A stretch of 64,000 nucleotides of DNA from Pelomonas sp036401055 (GTDB taxonomy: Bacteria; Pseudomonadota; Gammaproteobacteria; Burkholderiales; Burkholderiaceae_C): NCBI GenBank assembly GCA_036401055.1, contig DASWWC010000214.1, positions 1 through 64,000 on the forward strand, written 5' to 3'. The notes under the pieces were generated by a model. It had not been told where the DNA came from. It saw nothing but the letters and a program-made list of their open reading frames with translations, and did not search any database. Shown here piece after piece: positions 1-7,450 of the stretch; positions within the stretch are counted from its first letter, which is position 1; each line of letters begins with the position of its first letter. The position numbers were made by a program, and so were the translations under genes.

Positions 1-140
1 TTGCCAATCATCACCATGGTGATCACTCCTCAAACCCCCGCCCAGCTGTGGATATCTCGGGCAGGGTAGGTTGAACACCTGGGTCAAATTTCGGTCGGCA
101 GAGCCCTCACGGGTGGGTCAAATTTCAGTCGGCGCCAACA
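1..140 (-). mobile_element. End of an IS21-like insertion sequence, with the start of its transposase gene
   Basis: On the minus strand an ATG at 17-15 is preceded by a good ribosome site (GAGGAGTGATC). It opens a frame that begins M-V-M-I-G and leaves the window, an N-terminus compatible with IS21-family IstA transposases. Between this start and about position 140 lie two 20-bp direct repeats, the arrangement of transposase-binding repeats at IS21 ends. Read outward, the tip would be near TGTTGGCGCC (140-131). Only five codons are visible, so the family call is an inference. A different DDE-transposase element is possible. Confidence 0.4.
80..133. repeat. Two 20-bp direct repeats at the IS end
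   Basis: TGGGTCAAATTTCGGTCGGC at 80-99 and TGGGTCAAATTTCAGTCGGC at 114-133 differ at one base and start 34 bp apart. Repeats of this size placed upstream of a transposase start are typical multiple binding sites of IS21-type elements. They do not match the repeats on the other side of the island (7068-7222), so the two arrays belong to different elements. Confidence 0.7.
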
Positions 141-191
141 GTTGAGATTCAGCTGCATCAAGCGCTCCTTCGCGACGTCACGGCTTGATGC

Positions 192-211
192 TACTGTATA
201 AAATAACAGTT
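192..211. promoter_or_regulatory. SOS/LexA-box-like palindrome
   Basis: TACTGTATAAAATAACAGTT contains CTG-N10-CAG with an AT-rich spacer, the form of a proteobacterial LexA operator. It lies outside the IS end and 38 bp beyond the stop of the SEC-C protein gene, so no intact gene is in an obvious position to be controlled by it. It may be a remnant of a promoter whose gene was displaced. A related site lies at 7327-7346 on the other side of the island. Confidence 0.45.
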
Positions 212-248
212 CAACAAGCGTGGTGAGACCGTACGCGAATCAGCCTCG

Positions 249-2405
249 TCAGGCTGCCAGGCAGCACTTCTTGTACTTTTTGCCGCTGCCACAGGTGCAC
301 GGCGAGTTGCGACCAACCTTGACCCGGCGAGCGTCCTTTGCGAACTTGTGGAGTGCATCGCGCCAACCTTTGCCGTCGCCCAGCCGCGAAGTCAGCTCGT
401 CCATGTCGTCGGACTGCTCCCAGGGCGACTGGTTGGCAATTGCGGCATGAATTTGGCCGTCGGTACCGATGGACACGCCGAACCAGCTGTTGGACCGCGT
501 GGAGTACTTGCGGGCCTCGCAGTGTGACTGCAGCTGAGCCATCGCCTCGGCATCGTGCACTGCATTGACGTGCAGCGTTACCCCAGCCTGCCCCTCGCCG
601 AAATGGAAAGTGACGTCGTGACGTTTCCCGTCTGCGCGCCCCTTCCTCACCAAGGCCTCGTATGCCTGATTGAACCCTCTAACTGAGTCTTCGCCCAAGG
701 ATAGGAGCAACAAGCAAAACTCAATCGCATGAGGTATCGCCTGCTCCTCAAGTTGCGCAACTACAGACTCGAAGTGCGTGCCCTTGAACTTCGTCAGGAT
801 TCCAGGTGGCTCGCGCTCACCGGCGTGTCCGTCGCGCCGAACCAGCATCGCCGCGTCCATGTCCGCTGTGAACGAGTCATCCAATAGCGCCAGATTAAAG
901 TCACCCTGCGGCCCCATGTTCGTCCGCAGGTGAATAGCCAGCGACGTGTGTTCATGGTTCACCAGAATCTTCTCGCCGATAGCTGCGCGCATCCGCAAGT
1001 AGTGAAGGAATCGGAGCGGGCTGAACAGGAACTCCGTGAGCACATCAAGCAAGAAGACGTCCATCACAAGCGGTGAATGGATAACGTCGGTGCTGCGGGG
1101 CTTCAGATATTGCCGAGCCTGATGGGCAAGGGCCGGGTAATGCTCCGCCACCAAGCTCAGCGTAAACACCTCCCTGATGGAAGGAGGAGCGGCAATCTCA
1201 AATCCGCGGGCGTCCTCGAGACGACAGCCCCCTGTAACCAAGAAATTTGCGCAATCCCACCCTTGGTCACACGCGTCCTGGATGGCCGCCCCGAAATCCT
1301 TCTGCAGCTGGCCATCATTCCCTTTGCGCGCCTCAAGCGTCAGCTTCTTGGCCTTAGCCTGAACCACGATGACGCGGTCGCCAAACATGACCAGGACGTC
1401 CGCCTCTCCCACGACCTGCTTGCCGGTAAGAAAGTTCACGTTCGTGTGGACGTTCTTCCGGCCGAAGACCAAAGCCAAGCGCCGAGCAGCGAAGTTCTCC
1501 GTGAATGCCCCCCGATGCGCGTTGGCGGTTGGCCTGTAGGCCTTGTCAGCATGCATCCAGTAGAAGGGCGACTCGTAAACCGCCTCGTAGAACGCTCCAA
1601 CATCAAACAGCAGCACGCTACCCGTGCCGGTCGGAATCAGAGGCGTCGCAGAAACCTGGTTGAAGTCGCCGACGTGCTGAAACCCCTCATTCCTTCCTGC
1701 CATGGTGAAGGCCCGGAAGAAGGCCTGAACGACATCCAGAGCCACCCCACTCCGATGGGAAACATCCTCGGCTCTGAACTCGAACATGGGCAGCCAACTG
1801 TCCGGCTGCTTCCCCGAATCCACTGCGGCATTGAAGAGCTCCTGACCCTTCGCGCCCGTCGCGTCGCACATGCTCCGCGCGACCTCTCGCGCCTGATAGG
1901 CGGTGAAGCCCTTGTTGGCCACAAGCCAGTTGTCATCCGACCCGTACTTGTCCAGAAGCAGGTCTCGGTACTGGAAGTTAAAGGCACCCTCTGTCGCGTA
2001 GAAGATTGCCTCGCGCATCTGAGCACCATCGGCGAACTCGTCGAGCGTTCCATCCTCCATGGCCTTCTTCATCGCGGATGCAGCCGGCGCCCACATGGCC
2101 TCATGAAATTCCTTGAGGAGCGAATCGGTCCGAGACACGTACCTTGCTAGGTCCGCCGCCGTCGGAATCGCGAGGTCCAAGGGGCTACGGCACATCAGGC
2201 CGAGCACTGTGGTCACCTCGGTCCGTATCAGACGCTCGGGCTGGTGAAACTTTTGCATGTCATCAGCCTTCAGCTCGTCCTGATAGACGATGAGGCTGTC
2301 ACGCACACAGATGGCCGCTACCGCATGGACGTACCCCGGCGATGCGGCCAGAGCCTGCAGCTCCGCGACGACCTCTTGCTCACTTCGAATCGCTTTTCGT
2401 TTCAT
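249..2405 (-). CDS. PD-(D/E)xK nuclease-like protein with C-terminal SEC-C zinc motif (718 aa)
   Basis: The function is not established. The middle of the protein has a PD-(D/E)xK-type core: E334 and D336 in a G-E-A-D-V-L strand, followed 13 residues later by Q349-A-K351, the Q-x-K variant seen in Mrr and NERD-type nucleases. E304 in the preceding helix could complete the site. The last 22 residues are a SEC-C motif (C703, C705, C714, C715 with the N-S-P-C-x-C-G-S-G-K-K-Y-K-K-C-C pattern), a zinc knuckle that other proteins use to bind partners or ribosomes. The first ~270 residues are predicted to be mostly helical, with no family I recognise. It is divergent from the large STAND-type gene at 2692, and both proteins carry a Q-A-K nuclease signature. 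I infer a defence or DNA-processing role. Confidence 0.7.
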   Translation of the reverse strand: MKRKAIRSEQEVVAELQALAASPGYVHAVAAICVRDSLIVYQDELKADDMQKFHQPERLIRTEVTTVLGLMCRSPLDLAIPTAADLARYVSRTDSLLKEFHEAMWAPAASAMKKAMEDGTLDEFADGAQMREAIFYATEGAFNFQYRDLLLDKYGSDDNWLVANKGFTAYQAREVARSMCDATGAKGQELFNAAVDSGKQPDSWLPMFEFRAEDVSHRSGVALDVVQAFFRAFTMAGRNEGFQHVGDFNQVSATPLIPTGTGSVLLFDVGAFYEAVYESPFYWMHADKAYRPTANAHRGAFTENFAARRLALVFGRKNVHTNVNFLTGKQVVGEADVLVMFGDRVIVVQAKAKKLTLEARKGNDGQLQKDFGAAIQDACDQGWDCANFLVTGGCRLEDARGFEIAAPPSIREVFTLSLVAEHYPALAHQARQYLKPRSTDVIHSPLVMDVFLLDVLTEFLFSPLRFLHYLRMRAAIGEKILVNHEHTSLAIHLRTNMGPQGDFNLALLDDSFTADMDAAMLVRRDGHAGEREPPGILTKFKGTHFESVVAQLEEQAIPHAIEFCLLLLSLGEDSVRGFNQAYEALVRKGRADGKRHDVTFHFGEGQAGVTLHVNAVHDAEAMAQLQSHCEARKYSTRSNSWFGVSIGTDGQIHAAIANQSPWEQSDDMDELTSRLGDGKGWRDALHKFAKDARRVKVGRNSPCTCGSGKKYKKCCLAA

Positions 2406-2691
2406 GGGATGAACGTTCTAGGCGGCCGAGACTGCTTAAGGTGGCTCGACGATGCCCGACTCCGCTTCTTGCCTCCAATTGGGCGATGGAACGATAACGC
2501 CACGGGCAGGCTCTAGCTCGACCAGGTGGCCGCGTCAGCGCTTCCATATCTGCGTGTCTACCGGGCTGCCCTACGCCGGGTGGCTAACATCTACTTTGAG
2601 TGGTGGCGAGCCAGGCTGGCCGTTGAGCGAGCCCAGGATAGAGTCAAAGCTCAGCACCGCGATATCAAGAACCTTCGAGGGAGATGGTGCA
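2406..2691. promoter_or_regulatory. Divergent intergenic region of the nuclease/STAND gene pair
   Basis: This 286-bp stretch separates the two head-to-head genes and must hold both promoters if the plus-strand gene starts at the TTG at 2692. A weak sigma70-like pair is visible on the plus strand: TTGCCT at 2469-2474 and GATAAC at 2493-2498, with an 18-bp spacer. No clear operator or terminator is seen. A 75-codon frame (2526-2753) with a coding-like composition also crosses the region and could be a small upstream gene. Confidence 0.4.
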
Positions 2692-5600
2692 TTGACGACG
2701 CTCGACTTCGCCAGAATCAGAAGCGCTCCGAAGAGCCGCAACGACAGCTTTGAGGCGCTTGCGGTTCAACTTTTCCGGAGCAGTTGCTCAGCGCCCGAAG
2801 GTTCCACGTTTGTCAGCCTTCGTGGTGATGGGGGCGATGGCGGTGTCGAGGCCTACTTCCGCACGCCGGCGGGCGATGTGCTGGGTGTGCAGGCGAAATA
2901 TTTCTTCAAGCTGGACGCGGCTGAGCTCGACCAGATTGACGGCTCGCTTAAAACGGCCCTCGTCAACCATCCGACGCTGTCTCAGTATTGGGTGTACATC
3001 CCGTTCGACCTGACCGGCCGTACAGCTGGCGGGAAGCGCGGCGTCAGTCAGGCTGAGCGCTTCGAAGCTTGGAAGAAGGACGTCGAAGCCCGAGCCAGAA
3101 AGCGCGGCGCGCAGCTGACCGTAACCCTGTGCGCGGCAGCGGTCATCCGCACCCAGCTGCTGGACGTCGACCCTCACGGCGGACGACGAAGGTACTGGTT
3201 CGACGATTCCGTCCTCACCTTAGCCCGCATCCAGCGGTCCATCGATGAAGCCGTGGCGTTCGCGGGGCCGCGGTACTCCGGCGCGTTGGACGTGGCCACC
3301 GATGCACATGACGGGCTGGACTTCTTCGGCGGAACGGGCGACTTCGCGGCATGGCGGGAGGAATCGCTCCTGCCGGTCATGTCATCGATTCAGAGTCTGC
3401 GCGGCTACGGTAATAACGCCCTGGACATCCTTGGCGAGAAGGACGCCGCGTCTGCCAGGGAGCTGATTAAGCGATTGCTCACGGCTGCTGGCGGAATCTC
3501 GGACGCCGCTACTGCGGCGGCAGCCGTTGCGGCGCTCAACGAAGCCCTGGCAGAGCTGCTACCGCTGTTTGCCAGGGCCCGTGAGGCCCAAGAGGTGGCC
3601 TTCTACGACAAGCATGGTCGAGAAAGGGACACGCCATCCTTCCGCCAGTTTCATGCTGAATACATGTGCAATTTCCCGGCCGGCGACATGGACGCGGCAC
3701 GAGACTGGGAAAAGGCTGCTCGTCGCCTTGAGTCGGTGCTGGCGTCCGGCGAGATTGGCGCAGCGCTGACGAACTCGCTGCTGCTGGTCGGGCCAGCCGG
3801 AATCGGGAAGACGCACGCCATCGTCAGCGCCGCGATTCGCAGGCTGGCGCTAGGCGGCTTCTCGCTGGTGGTGTTCGGGGACGACTTCGGTAAGGCCGAG
3901 CCTTGGGAGGTCCTTCGCACGAAGCTGGGCTTCGGAGCAGGCGTCGACCAGGATGCGCTGTTCGAGTGCTTGCAGGCCTGCGCCGACCACTCGAGGCTTC
4001 CGTTTGTCATCTACATCGACGCGCTCAACGAAAGTCCTCGGGACGCGCGATGGAAGAAGAAGCTTCCGGAGCTCTTGGTGCAGTGCAAGCCGTATCCGGG
4101 CATCCGCGTGTGCGTGTCCACGCGCGACACGTACCGAGACTTGGTCGTCGACTCACGCTTTCCAGGCTTTGCCTTCGAGCATGCGGGCTTTGCCGGACAG
4201 GAGTTTGAGGCCGTCCAGAAGTTCGCCGCTCACTACGGGTTAGATGCGGAAATCACGCCGCTCTTTAGCCCCGAGCTGAGCAACCCGCTGTTCCTGCACA
4301 TCGCATGCAAGACGCTGAAGGATGAGGGGCGCAACTCGCTCGACGTCTCGCTGCCCGGCTTCACGGCGTTGTTCGAGGGTCATCTCAAGCACTGCGACGG
4401 CCTGGTGCGCGAGCGTCTGGGCTACGCGAATCCACGTAACCTGGTTCGCGCCGCCATGTTGCGGTTGGCGGACACCCTTACGCAAAACCTCCCGCAGAAG
4501 CGTACGTGGGAGGCGTGCACCGCTGCGTTGCAGAGCTTGACCGGCACCGACGTCTCGGCGGAAGACCTGCTGAAGGAGTTGGAGCATGAAGGACTGCTCA
4601 TCCTCTCGGGAGGCCAGGATGACTTTTGGCTCGTTCGGATGGGCTATCAGCGGTACGGTGACGTGCTCCGCGCGACCAGCCTGGTCGAAGGTGCCATGAC
4701 CCCGTCTGGTTTTGACGTGGCCAAGCTGGCGCTTGCGCTGACGTCGGTGGACAAGGATGAGAAGGGTCTGCTTGAGGCACTTGCTGCCGTGCTGCCGGAG
4801 AAGACGGGAGTCGAAATCACGGCCAGCAAGCTGGGCCTGGACCCCGCGCTTGCGCACGAGCTCTTCATCAACGCGCTCACATGGCGTTCAAGAGTCAGCG
4901 TGACGAGGGACGTCGAGGACCACGTGATGGCCGCGCTCTACACGCGCGGTCTGTGGCTGCAGGTCTACGAGGTGTTTTTCCGCCTGAGCCTCGTGCCCGA
5001 CCATCGCATGAACGCAGCGCACTGGCTCCATCCATTCTTGAACCGCACGGCGCTCGTGAATCGGGATGCTTACCTCTCGCATGCAGTCGCAAAGTCGTTC
5101 GAGGACCACGGTGCGGTGTGGTCGCTCATCAACGCGACGCTGAAGGCGGACATCACGAGGTGGCCGTCTGAGAGCCGCAGGCTTGCTGCGTTGACGCTTG
5201 CCTGGCTGGCTTCCGCATCGGACCGTCGTGTACGGGACCGGTCATCGAAGGCACTTGCCAGAGTCATCGCGACCGAGCCGATGCTGGGGAGGGAGTTGGC
5301 CCGCGAGTTTGAGGATTGCGATGACGACTACATCTTGGAATCCATCGCACTGGCCGTCTATAGCGCGTGCCTGCTGACGCCGGAGCGCAGCGCGGAGTTT
5401 GTGCCTGCCCTCGAGGGGCTTTTGATGACTACATCCAGCACGCCGAACGTGCTGGTGCGGGACTCAGTGCGCCTGCTGGCCGAGCTGGTGGTTGACGCGC
5501 CAATCCCGGCGGGTGTGGCCAAGCTGCTGAAAAGTTACCCCGCAAAGGCGCAGGCCCCGACGAAATGGCCGACGCTTTCGGATGCAAAACCGCTGTTGGA

Positions 5601-6846
5601 CTTGGAAAAGCTCCCGCTGAACATGAAGCTGTGGGGTGAGTCGTTGGGCCCTGACTTTTGGCGCTACCAGGTTGAGTCGACAGTTCACGATTTCGAGCTC
5701 GAGAAGGCTGGCATCACGTACGAGAACATCGCGTGCTGGCTGATGGTGGAGACGCTGCGCCTTGGCTACCCCGGCCACGAGCAGTGCGCACTTGAGGCAG
5801 ACGGCTACATACAAAGCCAGTATGGGGGCGGTCGAGCTCGCGAGGGGTACGGCGAACGTCTCGGGAAGAAGTACTACTGGATGCTGCTGCACCGGCTCGT
5901 GGGCATCCTTTCCGACAACTTCGAACCCAAGCAGGACTCGTGGTCTGATTCCAAGCCAGGACCGAAACATCTGTGGTCGGTCGACCTGCGCAAGGCTGAC
6001 ATCACCGATGTGCGCGACCTCTCGCCGGCGCGCGAGTACCCGGACCAACTGCTGCAAGGACCGCAGTACTCCTTTCCGGACAAGGCCAGCGCCGACATCA
6101 AGAAGTGGGTGCGGCAAGATGATTTCACGCCGCATGGCGCCTGCATTGTTCGCAGTCACGACGGCGAGGCGTGGGTAGCCCTTTCCCTGAGCGCGAGGGA
6201 TAGTGACTCCCCTCCGAGTAGCGAGGAGTGGCGAGACGGGCATCTCGGCGTGGAGATTGGCTACACCAGCGTTTTTGTTGGCGGTTGCGGGTCCCGGTCA
6301 GCTCGCATTGGCGGCGAAAGAGATGTGTTCGATGGACGCGGTGCAAGCTGTTACCGCGGCTACTTTGGCGAGTACCCCAACAGCAAGGTTTTCGACCAGC
6401 TAATGGAACACGGTAGCTTCAGCACTGGGCCTGAGCAGATGCGCTTTTCGGAGGTCACGCTGATGCGCGGCGCTGAGTGGGAATACGACTTCTCTTGGAC
6501 GGGCGCCGAACGAGCGGAAGGTATGCGCGTACCTTGCCAGGACTTGGTCAGCCGCCTTGGATTGCGTTGGGACAGGCTGCGGGGCTGGGTCGACGTGCAG
6601 GGAAACCTGGCTGCCTTTGAGGCTAACGCAAAGAGGCGGAATGCGTTGTTCATCAAGCGGTCCAGCTTGAACCAGTATCTTCAGGACACCGGCCAGATGC
6701 TGGTCTATCGCCGATTCGCGCGACGGGGCCTGTTTGATATGCGCGGCCGCAACGGGTCGCAAATAGACATGTTCGCCTGGATGAAGTACCGACCAGACGT
6801 TGAACCGGAAGTCTTCAACACATCCGAGCGCCCATTCAACTGCTGA
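2692..6846 (+). CDS. Mrr-like nuclease + STAND-type NTPase, large defence-like protein (~1384 aa)
   Basis: From the chosen TTG start, residues ~12-200 form an Mrr-like restriction-endonuclease domain: G45-D-G-G-D49-G-G-V-E53, then Q67-A-K69, then the Q-I-D-x-S-x-K-T-A-L and H-P-x-L segments seen in nuclease domains fused to STAND ATPases. A P-loop follows with Walker A G-P-A-G-I-G-K-T (367-374) and a Walker B strand ending D443-A-L-N-E447, the NACHT/STAND form. The C-terminal ~750 residues are helical-repeat-like, as in ligand-sensing tails. Nuclease-STAND-repeat is the layout of Avs (AVAST) anti-phage proteins, which are triggered by phage proteins; assigning this gene to them is inference. 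The TTG was chosen because GGGAG lies 8 nt upstream, because the nuclease domain begins just after it, and because the upstream in-frame extension to an ATG at 2452 has an unnatural composition. Confidence 0.7.
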   Translation: MTTLDFARIRSAPKSRNDSFEALAVQLFRSSCSAPEGSTFVSLRGDGGDGGVEAYFRTPAGDVLGVQAKYFFKLDAAELDQIDGSLKTALVNHPTLSQYWVYIPFDLTGRTAGGKRGVSQAERFEAWKKDVEARARKRGAQLTVTLCAAAVIRTQLLDVDPHGGRRRYWFDDSVLTLARIQRSIDEAVAFAGPRYSGALDVATDAHDGLDFFGGTGDFAAWREESLLPVMSSIQSLRGYGNNALDILGEKDAASARELIKRLLTAAGGISDAATAAAAVAALNEALAELLPLFARAREAQEVAFYDKHGRERDTPSFRQFHAEYMCNFPAGDMDAARDWEKAARRLESVLASGEIGAALTNSLLLVGPAGIGKTHAIVSAAIRRLALGGFSLVVFGDDFGKAEPWEVLRTKLGFGAGVDQDALFECLQACADHSRLPFVIYIDALNESPRDARWKKKLPELLVQCKPYPGIRVCVSTRDTYRDLVVDSRFPGFAFEHAGFAGQEFEAVQKFAAHYGLDAEITPLFSPELSNPLFLHIACKTLKDEGRNSLDVSLPGFTALFEGHLKHCDGLVRERLGYANPRNLVRAAMLRLADTLTQNLPQKRTWEACTAALQSLTGTDVSAEDLLKELEHEGLLILSGGQDDFWLVRMGYQRYGDVLRATSLVEGAMTPSGFDVAKLALALTSVDKDEKGLLEALAAVLPEKTGVEITASKLGLDPALAHELFINALTWRSRVSVTRDVEDHVMAALYTRGLWLQVYEVFFRLSLVPDHRMNAAHWLHPFLNRTALVNRDAYLSHAVAKSFEDHGAVWSLINATLKADITRWPSESRRLAALTLAWLASASDRRVRDRSSKALARVIATEPMLGRELAREFEDCDDDYILESIALAVYSACLLTPERSAEFVPALEGLLMTTSSTPNVLVRDSVRLLAELVVDAPIPAGVAKLLKSYPAKAQAPTKWPTLSDAKPLLDLEKLPLNMKLWGESLGPDFWRYQVESTVHDFELEKAGITYENIACWLMVETLRLGYPGHEQCALEADGYIQSQYGGGRAREGYGERLGKKYYWMLLHRLVGILSDNFEPKQDSWSDSKPGPKHLWSVDLRKADITDVRDLSPAREYPDQLLQGPQYSFPDKASADIKKWVRQDDFTPHGACIVRSHDGEAWVALSLSARDSDSPPSSEEWRDGHLGVEIGYTSVFVGGCGSRSARIGGERDVFDGRGASCYRGYFGEYPNSKVFDQLMEHGSFSTGPEQMRFSEVTLMRGAEWEYDFSWTGAERAEGMRVPCQDLVSRLGLRWDRLRGWVDVQGNLAAFEANAKRRNALFIKRSSLNQYLQDTGQMLVYRRFARRGLFDMRGRNGSQIDMFAWMKYRPDVEPEVFNTSERPFNC

Positions 6847-7003
6847 ACAAAGTCATGCGCTCGGGCGTGCGATGGGCTACCGCGCACTCCGCTCCAGGCT
6901 TTGAAAGATGGCGACCTGCCTGCGACCATGACCGCAGCTGAAGGGTTCGCCGTCCGCTGACCGCCGCTGCGCGCGTAATCGCTAGTAACTAGGAGGGCGC
7001 GAG

Positions 7004-7084
7004 GTGCACGCTGTGAGCGCCGCGCCGCCTCTCAAGGCGGCGCTTGCTAGAAGGGCGTGCCTGGCTGGTTCGCGACCTCTTTAG
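7004..7084 (+). other. Short 26-codon frame with a strong ribosome site, possibly a gene fragment
   Basis: A GTG at 7004 sits 7 nt after a perfect AGGAGG. The frame runs 26 codons and stops inside the first 20-bp repeat (TAG at 7082-7084). It could be the 5' end of a gene cut off by the element whose end is the repeat array, or a leader peptide. The hairpin at 7022-7043 lies inside it. No homology is recognised. Confidence 0.25.
7022..7043. other. Perfect 8-bp hairpin
   Basis: GCGCCGCC (7022-7029) and GGCGGCGC (7036-7043) pair perfectly around a 6-nt loop. No T-tract follows, so it is a poor intrinsic terminator. It lies just before the repeat array. Confidence 0.4.
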
Positions 7085-7222
7085 ACAGTTCGCGACCTGA
7101 TTAGACAGCGCCGGTTCTGAGAGGTCGAGCGGCCAGCCGCCCAGTTCGCGACCTGTTTAGCGGTTCGCGACCTCGTTAGACAGTTCGCGAGAGGTTCTAC
7201 AAGTTCGCGACCTCGATAGACA
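7068..7222. repeat. Array of six ~20-bp direct repeats, likely transposon-end binding sites
   Basis: The unit GTTCGCGACCTCNTTAGACA occurs tandemly at 7068-7087 and 7088-7107, then after a 36-bp gap at 7144-7162 (degenerate), 7163-7182, 7183-7202 (degenerate) and 7203-7222. Read from the right, the units start TGTC and would be the outer tip of an element. Tandem ~20-bp sites next to a TGTC tip are typical of TnsB/TniA/IstA-type DDE transposase binding arrays. The units abut directly without unique spacers, so this is not a CRISPR. No transposase gene is visible in the island. Confidence 0.7.
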
Positions 7223-7326
7223 ACACCAGCATGCGGAGAAACACGGTACATCAAGCGCGTGGCAGTTCAAGAAGAACTTCGCAATATTCCGCCAAGTCCT
7301 TATTTGGAAAGAGAATTCGATCTTCC

Positions 7327-7346
7327 GGCTGTATAAATCAACAGCT
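7327..7346. promoter_or_regulatory. Second SOS/LexA-box-like palindrome, upstream of the mra promoter
   Basis: CTGTATAAATCAACAG (7329-7344) is again CTG-N10-CAG. With its flank it resembles the site at 192-211: both continue as AACAG-x-T-x-AAC-x-AAG. It lies about 45 bp upstream of the mra -35 element. LexA control of the division operon is not established; the site may instead be a duplicated or ancestral flank of the island. Confidence 0.4.
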
Positions 7347-7388
7347 TAACTAAGTGCTTGATTTCATTGAAAAAACTTGTGTGGAACC

Positions 7389-7417
7389 TTGACCCTGACT
7401 GGTGCGGGCCTTAAAGT
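7389..7417 (+). promoter_or_regulatory. Promoter of the dcw operon (Pmra)
   Basis: TTGACC (7389-7394) and TAAAGT (7412-7417) are separated by 17 bp, a good sigma70 arrangement, and transcription would start near 7424. This places the start site inside the MraZ operator and ~20 nt before the mraZ start codon. Confidence 0.65.
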
Positions 7418-7450
7418 GGTGGAAAGTGTCGTTTCGTGGTGATAAGTGTC
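7413..7450 (+). promoter_or_regulatory. MraZ operator: four GTG(G/T) repeats with 10-bp period
   Basis: GTGG at 7416, GTGT at 7426, GTGG at 7436 and GTGT at 7446 are spaced exactly 10 bp apart, and three have the A-A-G-T-G form. MraZ proteins bind short direct repeats with this spacing upstream of their own gene. The array runs from the -10 element through the ribosome site (GGTGAT, 7438-7443) into the mraZ GTG start codon. Bound MraZ would therefore cover both the promoter and the initiation region. Confidence 0.7.

Larger units (their letters stand above)
6847..7445. other. Island right edge and mra leader, no full gene
   Basis: This ~600-bp stretch has no gene of normal size. In order it holds an unremarkable ~130-bp tail; a small palindrome CTAGT-A-ACTAG (6982-6992); a strong ribosome site AGGAGG (6991-6996) opening a 26-codon frame; a perfect 8-bp hairpin (7022-7043); the 20-bp repeat array (7068-7222); an SOS-box-like site (7327-7346); and the mra promoter and operator (7389-7449). 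The composition is AT-richer than the dcw genes that follow. Confidence 0.6.

Noticed and set aside
1077..2150. Plus-strand 357-codon frame opposite the SEC-C protein
   Set aside because: It is the antisense shadow of a gene with clear motifs and has no domain of its own.
2452..2691. 80-residue N-terminal extension of the STAND protein
   Set aside because: Unnatural composition and no ribosome site; the TTG at 2692 has both signal and domain boundary.
7068..7222. CRISPR array
   Set aside because: Units of ~20 bp abut directly without unique 30-40-bp spacers, and no cas genes are present.
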